From contig DF237080.1 in NCBI GenBank assembly GCA_000708835.1, positions 116,991 through 180,990 of the forward strand: a stretch of DNA of 64,000 nucleotides, given 5' to 3'. The position numbers and the translations under genes were made by a program. The notes beneath the pieces were generated by a model. That model had not been told where the DNA came from. It made no database searches and worked only from the letters and a program-made list of their open reading frames with translations. Numbering within the stretch: the stretch's first letter is position 1; each line of letters begins with the position of its first letter. Of this stretch, positions 23,801 to 34,079 are shown piece by piece. The DNA comes from Klebsormidium nitens (Eukaryota; Streptophyta; Klebsormidiophyceae; Klebsormidiales; Klebsormidiaceae).

Positions 23801-26236
23801 GAGGACCAAGTTCAAAGGAGGAGGAGCTTTGAGAGGGGTTGACAAGAGTCGTCGGCTGTTCTGGAGTCGATGAACTGGACACACGATACATGGAAACGCA
23901 ACGAAGGATGGTGGTCAGCTGGCTCTCATTGATAGTCCCGCCGTCCTCTGGAGAATCAAAAGCGATTGGATTCTGAGCAATCGCCTATGTCGGTCCAGAA
24001 GTAACCGCAGGCAGAAGAGTAGCAACAGGTTCGGGAAGACACGCTTTCAGAAGGATGGCAGCAAACGGAAGGCGGATGTCTCTCAGCATGGATGGACATA
24101 GCACTTTTGGCTGCTGTTACGAAGCACACGCAGCAGCAGGTGAGCGGGCATCTGGAGACCGAAGGTCTGTAGGCTTAATCCAAAGGCCATAACAATCGCT
24201 TTTACCGGCTACTCTGCGAGCTTGCGGGATCGGTCATGAGAAAGCATACGCGTGCCGCTGCCATGAGGACAGATCATCCAAAGCTGATCCGTATCAGCCG
24301 TAGTGGAAGCGAGGCACACTGTTGGCATTCTTCTGACACAGGTATGATTAAGTTTTGCACAAACTGTAGCTCCCGGAAATTTGGCTTTTCCTGCGCTGAT
24401 AGACTCTAACGATTCCCTCCCCCTGTTGTGAGAAACAGAGAAGCCAGAAGAGAAAGACTCACTGGAAGAGTTCAGGGTGCTGGGAGCAATAGTGCGTCAA
24501 TACTTCCTCGGCAGGCCAAAGACCTGTCAAGGAGAATGAAGAAAGGCAGACTTAAGCGCTCCGAGAAAGCTGCTTCGAAACTAGGTGCAAAGCTTTGAAC
24601 CTCTTGCTGACTGTTGCTGAGGGAGATTTGCAATAAGGCAGTTTCACCGGTCAACACAAGTTGCAGAATGTCCCAAGTGACCCAAAAGGGGATGCGATCT
24701 GCTCTTACACAGAAACCGCAAGACGCATGAAACATTCAGTCCGAGTTCAAGGACAAGGCTCTAAGGACCCTGCTCAATTAGAAGGGAATTTCATGCAAAA
24801 ACAATCCCGTGTCTCCAAAACTTTGATACCCTTAAGGTCAAGCAGATTTCATGCACGCGTTTTCATTCAGAGAATGTAGTACCTGACTAGCAGCACCAAT
24901 CTAAGAGCGTTGTCACTCGTTGTCAAACATGCCAGCCAAACTCCATCTTGAAGAGCGAACATGCCGCCAGAATCTCCTAAACTCCAAATCGAACGCTCTT
25001 CAAGGATCAACGAAAGCTCAGAGCGTTCAGCTACGGCGTATCATTTTGAATGTCATTCAGATTGTGCAGTCAGACTTGTAATTAGCTGAGCGGGAAAGGG
25101 GACTCAACCTCAGAAGTTAAAACCGAATCTGCTAGCCCGTTCTTTCAACTCATTATGCTCGATTACAAGTATAACCACGCATGCTCGCTTACAATATGAC
25201 AAGAAGACTCCAAGCAATATCACCTGGTAAGAAGTGAGCTTCCCACAAACGCAATGCAAATTGAGGGAACTTTGGCTCCTTGCTCTAATACTTACAAACG
25301 ATGCCAGTGCTGTCAACTCCGCACGCCTGGGAAAGCCTGTGGTCGGCTAACGATATGCATCCTGCTCTTCGTTGCCTACACAGAAGCACGAACCAGCTTG
25401 GGATCAGTTGGACAGGAGGCAGAAGTTGCTTCCTTTCCCTTCTCCTGTCCCCTCTCTTCCTACCTTGCACTATCTGGAGATAGACACTGCTTCTTGACGT
25501 GGACTCTTTGCAAGCGCTCCTTCTTTTCCTTCTCCTTTCAAGACTTCCCGGTACGGCTTTGCACACTTGGCCTGAGTGAATCATGGGGCAAAGAGGGGCA
25601 CCAGACAGTCCCTTTAAACTGATGACGCAGATTGTCGGCTTCTCTGATTCAAGTCAAACCTCAAGTTACACACTCTTGACCTATCGCTTACTTACAAGCC
25701 CCCTGGACGGTACAAGGAGCTGCTTCAACAATATCCAAGGATGCTGCAGGACGCCACAATATGATTACATAAAACGTGTCTTCCATGAACCTGGACAGCA
25801 GAAAAGAATGCCAATCTCTCTCATTGGTCAAACTGGAATGGATCCAAATTGTTTCTGAATCAACTTGACACACCGTGCACTGCACCACAAATGTCCGCTT
25901 CAAAGTAAGAAGCTAATGAGTGTCTCACCTCAAAATAATCTCCACCGTCTGGCCACCTGGCTTGACCACCTCGTAAGACACGTGTTGATGCAAGGGGTCC
26001 GTTGCAAGCAACGCTTCACCAGGTCTCCCAGACTGATCTGTGACAGATGCTCGCTGAATTGCTGTGGACTTTACAAAACCAAAGCTCCCTGCAGCAACTC
26101 TGGATATTGAGTGCTGAATCTCATTGTTCTCGGGACTGGCCGTGCCACTTCGCTTGCCCGTGCAGGCCTTGGCGAGAAGGCGCCACCTCTCCTTGGCGGC
26201 CGCCATTTTTGCATTTCTCTTCACAGCTTGTGTCAT
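20804..26236 (-). CDS. CAMKMT: Calmodulin-lysine N-methyltransferase, with a ~140-residue insertion
   Basis: Trimethylates a lysine of calmodulin using S-adenosylmethionine. Exons (minus): 26236-25929, 24703-24648, 24523-24463, 23606-23491, 22958-22823, 21533-20804; phases agree throughout, 468 residues. Motifs: N-terminal RWRLLAKA, then LWPAEEVLTHYC, the SAM-binding motif I VLELGAGYGLAG, ITDGNPQVVNAIQHNI, FDVIIAADCTFFKDFH, and near the end LLFNPRRGGTLDKF and WPGFDEEHCRPIMLIL. This order is that of animal and plant CaM KMT (about 320 residues in human). The excess comes mainly from a Ser/Glu/Asp-rich segment of about 140 residues (about 251-392) between KLLLNHASAPG and EPIALLFNP. The exon 2 acceptor (TAAG) is the least certain junction. 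The stop overlaps a strong GTAAGT donor, so an alternative C-terminus is possible. Intron 5 contains a 140-bp tandem array. Confidence 0.88.
21531..22115. repeat. Tandem array, unit ~140 bp, spanning the acceptor of CaM KMT exon 6
   Basis: Four copies are recognisable by AGCACGGAAGTGCAGC followed by GGTTCTAC at 21568, 21708, 21848 and 21989 (spacing 140, 140, 141). The first unit overlaps the splice acceptor of exon 6: plus-strand GTGCTGCAGACG at 21531 recurs as ATGCTGCAGACA at 21671, and as GTGCTCCAGACG at 21813 and 21952. On the gene strand each copy therefore carries an acceptor-like AG plus ~15 exon bases. Because 140 is not a multiple of three, the long open frame across the array is unlikely to be coding. 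Confidence 0.88.
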
Positions 26237-26331
26237 GATGATGAAGTTTGGGGATCCCTTCAGGTTGGACGGCGTTCAACCTGGTGTGAATAGGCACGCC
26301 AAGTTGGAATCGGAACGTTCGAACCGCATTA

Positions 26332-26823
26332 TCAAACTCGCCCCTTCTTACTGTTACAGAAGCGGCACAACCAAACAAAATTCTGCACATAAGTTCCCGT
26401 ACCGACATCTCGGTCCAACTGAGGACGGTTGAAGATACCGTGACCCAGACCCCACCAAAACATCTCTTCTTTGCACTTGGAGCAGCGTCCTTCTTGATCA
26501 ATCCACTGCTTCGATGCCGTCTCAACATCCAGGAGGGGAGGTTCAAACCCTCTATATCTGCTCCTAATATCGTAGTTTGATAATATTGAGGATATTCGAT
26601 ATTCGTAAGCTGCTACTGTGATTTTAATCCTGATCAACGGTTTGGCGTCGAACTTGCTATTCCGGAGAAGATGTCGCATGCAACTGGAACGATTTTCCCG
26701 CCAGCACTTTCGAAGTTCACTCCCCTCTGCAGCATGATCCGTTTGAAGTGCAGTCTGCAGACTCATCTGCAAATGGAGAGAGAGCCAAATGGAGGCTGGA
26801 GCCTGTGGAGGAGCATGACTCAT
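26332..26823 (-). CDS. HNH/treble-clef zinc-binding protein, putative nuclease-like
   Basis: Open frame of 163 residues from the ATG at 26823. The C-terminal ~60 residues show CSKCKEEMFWW, then NRPQLDRDVGTG, then VWLCRFCNSKKG: two CxxC pairs flanking an LDR motif and ending in the CxxCNxxK of HNH endonucleases. In many HNH proteins the first catalytic histidine is in DH; here that position is DR, as in some virus- and phage-type HNH proteins, so catalysis is uncertain. The N-terminal 100 residues are unrecognised and may include untranslated or intronic sequence. It lies 95 bp upstream of the CaM KMT start on the same strand and could be a separate small gene or an upstream part of that transcript. 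Origin by transfer is inference. Confidence 0.5.
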   Translation of the reverse strand: MSHAPPQAPASIWLSLHLQMSLQTALQTDHAAEGSELRKCWRENRSSCMRHLLRNSKFDAKPLIRIKITVAAYEYRISSILSNYDIRSRYRGFEPPLLDVETASKQWIDQEGRCSKCKEEMFWWGLGHGIFNRPQLDRDVGTGTYVQNFVWLCRFCNSKKGRV

Positions 26824-27319
26824 GAGGTCCCCGCACAGATATTGTTAAAAGAACTTCCCGGGGAAGCTCTTTAGATGAGCAATCTTGCGTTCGGGCCTTG
26901 GCAGCAGCAGTTAAAGCACTGTTCTGATCTTGATTCAGAGATGCTAGTGGTCTTCTGATGTTGATCAGCAGCAGGCAATGGCATACAGTGAATATGGAAG
27001 ATACTGTGCAATATATAAAGTTAAAGCGCATTACTAACCAGCTGCCCAGAGTTTTGCCACCAATGTAGATTTTTGTGGCGTGGAACTCATTGTTGATCTC
27101 TCGGGCATTCTTGCAGTAGCCTGCATCTCAGCCTCTCTCGCTGCATTTGAGTATGTCCAAATAACAAAACCTGTCCTAAATATCAGCTGAGCAAAGACGG
27201 CCCCGAGTACTTGAGCACTCACTCACTGGCAATAACATAAGACTTTGTTTCAAATGATGTTTTTGGCCGCCCGCTGATCAGTACAATGTAATTTAGGACA
27301 GCGCCAAAAGGTGTCGCAG

Positions 27320-30300
27320 ATGGGTTCCCCTGGTCCCCTCCTGTCTCCTCAAAGCTTTACAGCTACCAGCCCCAATAACGATATCTGGCAGTTCCTGGAC
27401 GAAATTGATGCCCCCAAGTGGGTGGACTTGCATGAGGAAGCCGTGTTGGCTGCAGCAGGACTGGAAGGCGACGACCCCTGGTTCCACTCCTCGCATGAGT
27501 GAGTTGCTTTTGACCAAGCCTCCCTCTTGCAATTGACGTGATGTGCAGGAAAGGAGGAGTGGAGCGATCCAGAATGCTGGCACAATTCCCGACATTGTAC
27601 TTGAAGGTGCAGATATTGAGCAACAAATGTGTGTGTAATGGTCTTTAGCCTTTGCGAAGATGCGGTACATGTCAATTTGCTAGGTAATAAGAAGAAGGAA
27701 GGAACACCATCTCGATGTCTGTTGTGACGTTGCTCCTAAATGTTCATTCTTGTGGCAGCCTGCAGCAGTTTCATTGAAATGTGCTGTGAAGTTTTACATA
27801 GCTGTGTCCTGCCAGAGTTTCACCAATGCATTTCTGCTGGTCAATGCTGCTGGTTGACATGTTGCTTTCCCCTCCAGTCCTAGCCTCATTCAGTTTCTCA
27901 ACTTGTTTCTGCATTGCAATCTGCAGCTTTTGAATGATCTGGACATATCTTTCGCCTTCCTCAGGAACCATGAGAAGTCGCTTGACGAGCTGGCAGAGGA
28001 GACCGGGACACTTCCGCTGCCGCTGCTTCATGAAACTGGGCCCTTTTCACACTCCCCGACTGGAAGCCCTGCTGGCGGCCACTCTCAGGAAGCGACAGAG
28101 GCGCCACAAGGCTTCAAGCCATTGTTAGGAGAGAAGGGCTTGAGTGCCGCATTGGTCGACAGCTTGCACCGAGTGGACCTGCGTCGGTTGGGGGGCGGAG
28201 CGCAGCGGCTCACTGCGCGGGCTTTGAGAGTGGCCCCAGGAGAAGCACCGCGCAGCAGGTGAGCGGATACGGGGGGGAGGCAAGCGCAGGAGGCAATCAA
28301 GGGCTTTCCTGGAATGATCTTAAGCAACAGACAAGTGTCAGGACCAAACATAAGCCCACATTATACGGTGCTGAGACCCTCAAGTCCAACTGCTGTCTAC
28401 TGCCTTATCGTCGAACGCCTTTTGTGATTGTGTGTGGGATCCGTCAATAGTGAATGCCCACCCTAAGTCACTTGCTGACACCCTGTTTCCTCGCCGCAGC
28501 GCCTCTCCTGAGGCTGAAATCCCAGTCCAAGAAGCGTCTCGCTCGCTCGCGCACCCGAAAGAGGCACATGCTCCCTCTGTAAGCCCCGCAAGCTCTCCCC
28601 ACAAGCCCTGGCACCATGCAAGACTTGCAACGGGGGCCGTAACACCACACAAGGAAACAACTTCGCAGGCTGCGGCAACCCCTCCCGAGCGCCCATCTAG
28701 CAGCAGGCCCCCTGAGGGGAATCATGAGGAGGCAGGGCCGGCGGAGCTGCCAAGGGAACGGGAGTCTTCATCTGGCGAGGCTGCCGAGTTGGGTGAAAGT
28801 GGGGACCGGCGGAACGGCGGGCGCGGTATGCAGCTTCCGGTTGCGGCTGCTAGCAGACAAGCCGGCGGAGGACGGGAACCGGCGGTGGGGCTGAGTGGCG
28901 GGGTGGGCCGGCATGCCGGCCGGAGGTCTCTTGGTGACGCTCTTCGACGGCCTGCGGAAGGGGAGGGCACTCCCCCCGGGTTGGAGTTGGGTCCCAAGAA
29001 GCGGACGCCGCCACTTGTGGCGCGGCCGCGCAAGTCAGCGGAGAGCGGCGGGGACAACACGGAAGGGGTGAAGCTGGCGTTCGGCAGGCGCATCGAGCAG
29101 CCGGAAGGGGATCCCCGGACCAGGAAAACGATCCCCCAAGGCGAGCACTCGGGAGCGGGGCTGCACAGTCGGCCTATGTTGGAAGGACACGTGTCATGTT
29201 CCTTGCCGGGGGCGCAGAGAGGCCCGCTAGGATCCGGGCGCGCAAATGGCGCCGCAAGCAAAGGGATCGCTAGCAAAGCAATCGTCAAAGCAGGGCGACA
29301 GGTGGCGGCGAGAACGGACAGCGGGAACGGGCGAGCCGGCGGGAGGGCCCCTTTGGTGACGTTAGCCACGGGCAACACGGGCAGCGTTCCTGAGGCGCAA
29401 ACACGGAAAGTGGCGGCAAAGGGAACTGGGGGGCAGCACGCGCAGCGGGTTGCGGGTCCGCGCCTGACGCATGCCGCGGTTGGGTTTACGCCTGCTCCTC
29501 AGGTCGCCGCAGGTGAAACGAGCAAAAGGCGGACTGGGGAGAGACGATCAGCTCAGGTACGGGCCAACGCATGGGGCTCTGGCATGAACTTTTTTTGTGT
29601 TTTGATGTAAATGGGTTTTGGATGGCTTGTTCAATTGAGACGCAGATAAGGAAGCATACGGTACCATAGAATCTTGACGACGAGGATAGAGTGCAGAATG
29701 CCGTGATTCTTGGGCTTCTGCAGCCGTCTGTCAGCATGAGCCGACTCTGCCTGGCGCCCCGAAACGAAGCATAAAGCTGCACAGCAGAGTTAATTCTATT
29801 CTTTCCCGAAGTTTCGAAATTGGTTTACAAAGCACCGTCCGTGTCGGTGGTTAATGCACCCTAAGCCGGATATCACAAAGTAAGATCAACCAATGTTGAT
29901 GGCCCTATGAATCGAGACTGGCTGTCTTAAGGAGTGCCGGATGTCAGTCCCCGGGTTGTTTACAAGACACTGTGGCAGCCTGAAAGGCAAGTTGCCGCTT
30001 GCAAAACTGTCCGCTTTTGTCTGATCATTTTCGGCTGGTTATCGAGTCCTCTGCAGCTTGCTAGATCCTCTCATGTTTCTTTCGCAGGCTCTTGACACCG
30101 CTGACGGCCATATGAGTTCTGCAACAAGGCCCGGCCCGTCCCCTGCTGACGTCACGCGCGCGCAGAGCCGCCCCCCGGGGGAAGATGCTGACTTGGCCGC
30201 CCTACTTGCGCAGGCAAGTGCCAGACCAAAAGTTTGGGCCGGGAACTTGTTCGGTCTTGACTTACGGAACATCAAGGCTTATGGATAACAAGGTCATCAG

Positions 30301-31237
30301 CAATGATTGGCTGTAAGTTGATGGCGTGGGACAGGATGTGGATAACATGTGAGGTTAGGGCTTTTTGACTCTTTCGTATCCCGATAATTGTTACTTTCAA
30401 ACCTGGGAGATGTCAGGAAGGTTGCTTGTGCGAACCTTCAATTTGGAACCGACTGCCTGAGCTATTCCAAGCAGCAGACTGGTCGAGCCGTGTACAGGGG
30501 CTTTGGCCAGCGTTGACGTCTGCAGGAATTTGATCTACTGGATTCTGTGATTTTGCGTCAATCTACGTGAGGGGTGCCTTCTGGCGTCGCATGGGCGCAC
30601 GAAAGGAGCCCCTGTTTCCGGGTCACGACCCGGTATGCATCGTGCTGATTCGGGGCCTCTTGTTACTTTCCATCGGGTGTGTATTATCACAATCGAAGGA
30701 ATCATGTCTCATCTGTTGTACCCTCAGAAATGGATGCAGCAGAACAAATTCTTCTTGTGTGCAGCACAACCGGAGGTTCAAAGCCAAGCCCGCATACGAG
30801 CCTCGGATGCACTCCGTGCGCGACACCAAGCAGGTGAGGTACCCGTTGCTCCAAGGCACGGCCAGAACTAGTGTCTAAGTAGCGGCCGCAAAGTGCCCAC
30901 GTAAAGTTTCCGGTAGCATCAGATGGGATTTTGCGGAAAACCCTTGGCAGCAGAACGTTCACGTCCGCTGGCGACGCCCAGGCGCGGAGCTTCAGCCTGT
31001 TGGTCGCCTTGAATTATGCCAGCTGTTCAGCTGCCCCTTGCCGCTCAGCAGTCGCTCCAAGGCTTGACCGAGCATTTTGAAGGCAGCGCGAAAAATATGA
31101 ACGCGCAGACGCTTCTGCCCTTGCAGTGGGAGGCTGTGAGCGGGAAGACGTACTACCAGCTGGCGCCAGAGGAGCGCGAAGCGGCCAACGAGGAGATAAC
31201 GAGGATGAAGCAGGCGCTAGCCACGGGCGCATTCTAA
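27320..31237 (+). CDS. Plant protein of unknown function with conserved ends and a long disordered middle
   Basis: Proposed exons: 27320-27498, 27965-28258, 28500-29556, 30088-30213, 30765-30833, 31127-31237; 611 residues. All phases agree if the intron after 30213 is of the GC-AG type (CAG|GCAAGT). Otherwise exon 4 reads on to a stop at 30288 and the conserved tail is lost. The N-terminus (DIWQFLDEIDAPKWVDL ... DDPWFHSSHE) and the C-terminus (HNRRFKAKPAYEPRMHSVRD, then KTYYQLAPEEREAANEEI) look strongly constrained. The 1057-bp third exon encodes a low-complexity A/G/P/R/S-rich segment of markedly higher GC. I do not recognise the family with confidence; the ends are reminiscent of plant microtubule-associated proteins, but that is a guess. 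Confidence 0.65.
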
Positions 31238-32640
31238 GAGGAGGCCGACGAGCCGGGTGTCGCAAAGCCCGCATGAACCTTCACAAGTTGTGCAAACGTA
31301 CGATAATTGACATGGTTGATTCGCTCCTCTAAAATTAACAGCGTTGCTACGAAAGAACTGATCGCACTTACTCAATGCGTATATATGCAAACGGCACCTG
31401 CACAAGAAGACGTATGTGTGCGCTCACATTGTCAACATGTCATCACATTGTTTTGACAGGGTCCTCCCCAAGTTCTTCATATGACCATCAAGTCGTCTGG
31501 TGGCAACGTTGAATGGTTTCTCATGTTGGCCTGTCGGGGGCGGCACCGTATGTGGAGACGGGTCTCAGTCGGCCTACTCGTGACTTCAAGTAATGAAGAA
31601 AGCATGACGATACAACTGTTGTGGCTCAGATTTCAAGGGGACAGATGTGAGCAAAGGACTGGCACATGCAAGATATTCAGCTCAGAAGCTCACATGGTCC
31701 AACCATCAAGCTTGGACATCTGTGGATCAAACGACAATCTATGTGGATCTTGCATGCTCTGACGCAATCAACAAATTATTTCCGAAGAGTGAGATCCTGC
31801 TATATCAAATTGATTTGAGTCCTCTCATGCCTCGAAAACAATGCAAGAAGCATATGGATCTGTACATGCAACTGTGTTCGGCGTGCTCGCACCGTGTTTG
31901 GCATTCAGATAGGTCGCCGAAAGTGATCAAGTGACGAAAGTACATTACCCATGATTCTTAAAATGCCTCTGATCGATCGATGTCCCATTTGGCAGGTGGC
32001 ACTTCCCAACTGGCGGGCACTAGGGCCGTCGATCAACACATCTCTTTCTGATTCGAATCATCAATATTGCCTTGGACCCTGGGCCCAAGCGTGGCTCGGC
32101 CGCTCTGCTATGCCTTTGTAACTGCAACGTCTAGCACTGCAATTGATGGCACGCATACCGCGACTGGCCCGCGTATGCGACTGGCTGCACGCATATGAGA
32201 TGGTTGGACCATCTGTACGCAATAACGGCTCAACGGCTGGCGTCGGACACATACTAGACGTTCTCGGCTTCACGGCGACGAGCTGGCTCAGTGCACATGG
32301 ATTGTAGATTCGATATATGATGATTATGAACGGACAAAGCAGCGTCGCAGCGAGAATAACAGATTCAGACCATGGCACTATGGCAGGCGTGGTTACACCG
32401 GCATCAACAGTTATAACTTGTAATTGGTTACTTCATGCATAACTTGCATAGCATCGACGATCAGCCTGGCGCATAAGGTGCCGTAAGTTGAGGGGGGTTA
32501 GGTGCATAAGTTTGCAGAGACATCCCTAATTGTTTGTTCGTTGCAAGACATTCTTAGACAACATGGCTTGTTTGCATCGGCCTCGGCTCAAATAGGACTC
32601 GATCCATACTGGCATGACAGCTAGAAGTTATAACTCGACG
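31238..32640. other. Intergenic, no gene recognised
   Basis: Left part of the 2.8 kb between the 3' end of the unknown gene and the start of the WD40-protein gene. No conserved open frames are visible. The right part carries the separately listed repeats. Confidence 0.55.
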
Positions 32641-32642
32641 AC

Positions 32643-32684
32643 CGCGCGTATATACGTATACGTACGTACGCACGCGTGCGCGCG
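32643..32684. repeat. 42-bp perfect alternating pyrimidine-purine tract
   Basis: Every dinucleotide step from 32643 to 32684 is pyrimidine-purine (CG, TA, CA, TG), for example CGCGCGTATATACG at the start and GTGCGCGCG at the end. The outer CCGCGCG and CGCGCGG also pair as an inverted repeat. Such tracts favour Z-DNA and cruciforms. Confidence 0.8.
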
Positions 32685-32940
32685 GTCTAGCTAACGGTCG
32701 CCAGTTGCCGCGCGCGGGAGGTTTCTGGATTCTGAGGTTTAACGACATCGGAGCGGCCGGTACCGTACGTACTGCGGCGCCTCGGACAGTACGGACTCGG
32801 GCGGCAAAGTCAACGATTCTCGATTTCAATCTCTGACATTATGTCATGTTGACGATTCACGAAGGCATGTTCAAGTTATACTATGCTCGGGGGAGAAAAC
32901 AAACCTAAAAACCTAAACCGTAGAAATGACAAGCTCCGTA

Positions 32941-32990
32941 CCCGTACCCACCCTAACTCCCACACCAACCCCACCCGTCCCCCGGGCTCT
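32941..32990 (-). repeat. G-rich, telomere-like dispersed repeat (copy 2)
   Basis: C-rich on this strand (CCCACCCTAACTCCCAC ... CCCCCGGG), it is the reverse complement of the tract at 13086-13150. Shared features are the CCCGGGGGACGG end and GGGAGTTAGGGTGGGT. The two copies are about 20 kb apart and inverted. Confidence 0.55.
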
Positions 32991-33111
32991 TTCCTTTGTC
33001 AACATGGCCCTAAAATCGTCGACATAATACAGTAACTGTTGCGAAAATAGGTACTGTAACAATTGCGGATTGGGGGAGTGCTGGGACTGACTTAATTCAC
33101 GTTCTTGAGGT

Positions 33112-33921
33112 TTGAAGTGAACAACGATTTTTTAGCTCGGTTTTTTTGGTTTACAAAAAACCAGCTATCGTTTTCGGTTTTTTGAAAACCCCGAACGTGA
33201 GCACCTTAGACTGGATCACTCAGTTAAGCCAAATTTATGCGTCGAAGGACACTTTCGCCCCATACTATCCCTTTGAATGATCGACCCGAACTTTCGATGG
33301 TTCGATGCAAACTGCTGTTCAAATTTCTTTTTTTCGCACGTGTAAGGCTCTTTTCGAGCGCGTTCATTTGTTCATTCTGCGGACATGCCAGGCTGAGGCT
33401 CGTCTTAGTGCGGACTCGAACCTTGAGACACGGTGAGGCCGTGGCCCGTCCGCCGGTCCAAATGAATTTCATTTTTGCACGCTTGAAGTAACTTTCAACA
33501 CGTGCAGCTGAGGTTATTCCGTACGCAAAGTCGGTAAGCAGGGGCGCTGCGTATCACGAACACCGGGCTCCATGAGCTCAATTTCGCCCGGGGAAAGTGC
33601 CCGGGGTCCCGGATTGCTCTTCTCTTATCTAGCTTTCTAGATCCGAATTTGCATTTTGACTAACATCAGGTTTTTCAGCTGGCGGTTCACAATTACCGAT
33701 CACTTTTTCAAGCACCGAGAGTCTCCGTGACCCTACCGTCAAATTCGCAACGCCTACTTTTCATTCAATATTTTGGACCCCCTTGAAAACCGAGCATACG
33801 TGGCGTTCCGCCACCGGTCACATTTTTTTTTTGTGGAAATTACCGTCTTGCACGTGCGGCTCGTCAGGTGGAGCACGCAGACTAGCATACGCCTCTGGGG
33901 CATATTGAAGTGAACAACGAT
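33112..33921. repeat. 776-bp segment bounded by a 17-bp direct repeat
   Basis: TTGAAGTGAACAACGAT occurs exactly at 33112-33128 and again at 33905-33921. The enclosed segment begins with T-runs (TTTTTTAGC, GGTTTTTTTGG) and contains no recognisable gene. A long exact direct repeat next to a homopolymer tract is what a retroposed insertion on the minus strand leaves behind; this is inference. Confidence 0.5.
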
Positions 33922-34079
33922 GCTGGCTTCAACTTGAGGTCTTATGGCGGCACTGGCACTGAACTGCTACCATATCTGCACCTACTATCTAGCCATCAGG
34001 CAGAGGGTAAGAGCAGCGTAAGGAGGCGCACTTGTTGAAGCATTGCGCAAGCGCCTGAGCTTTGCAGCCCCTCTCAACG

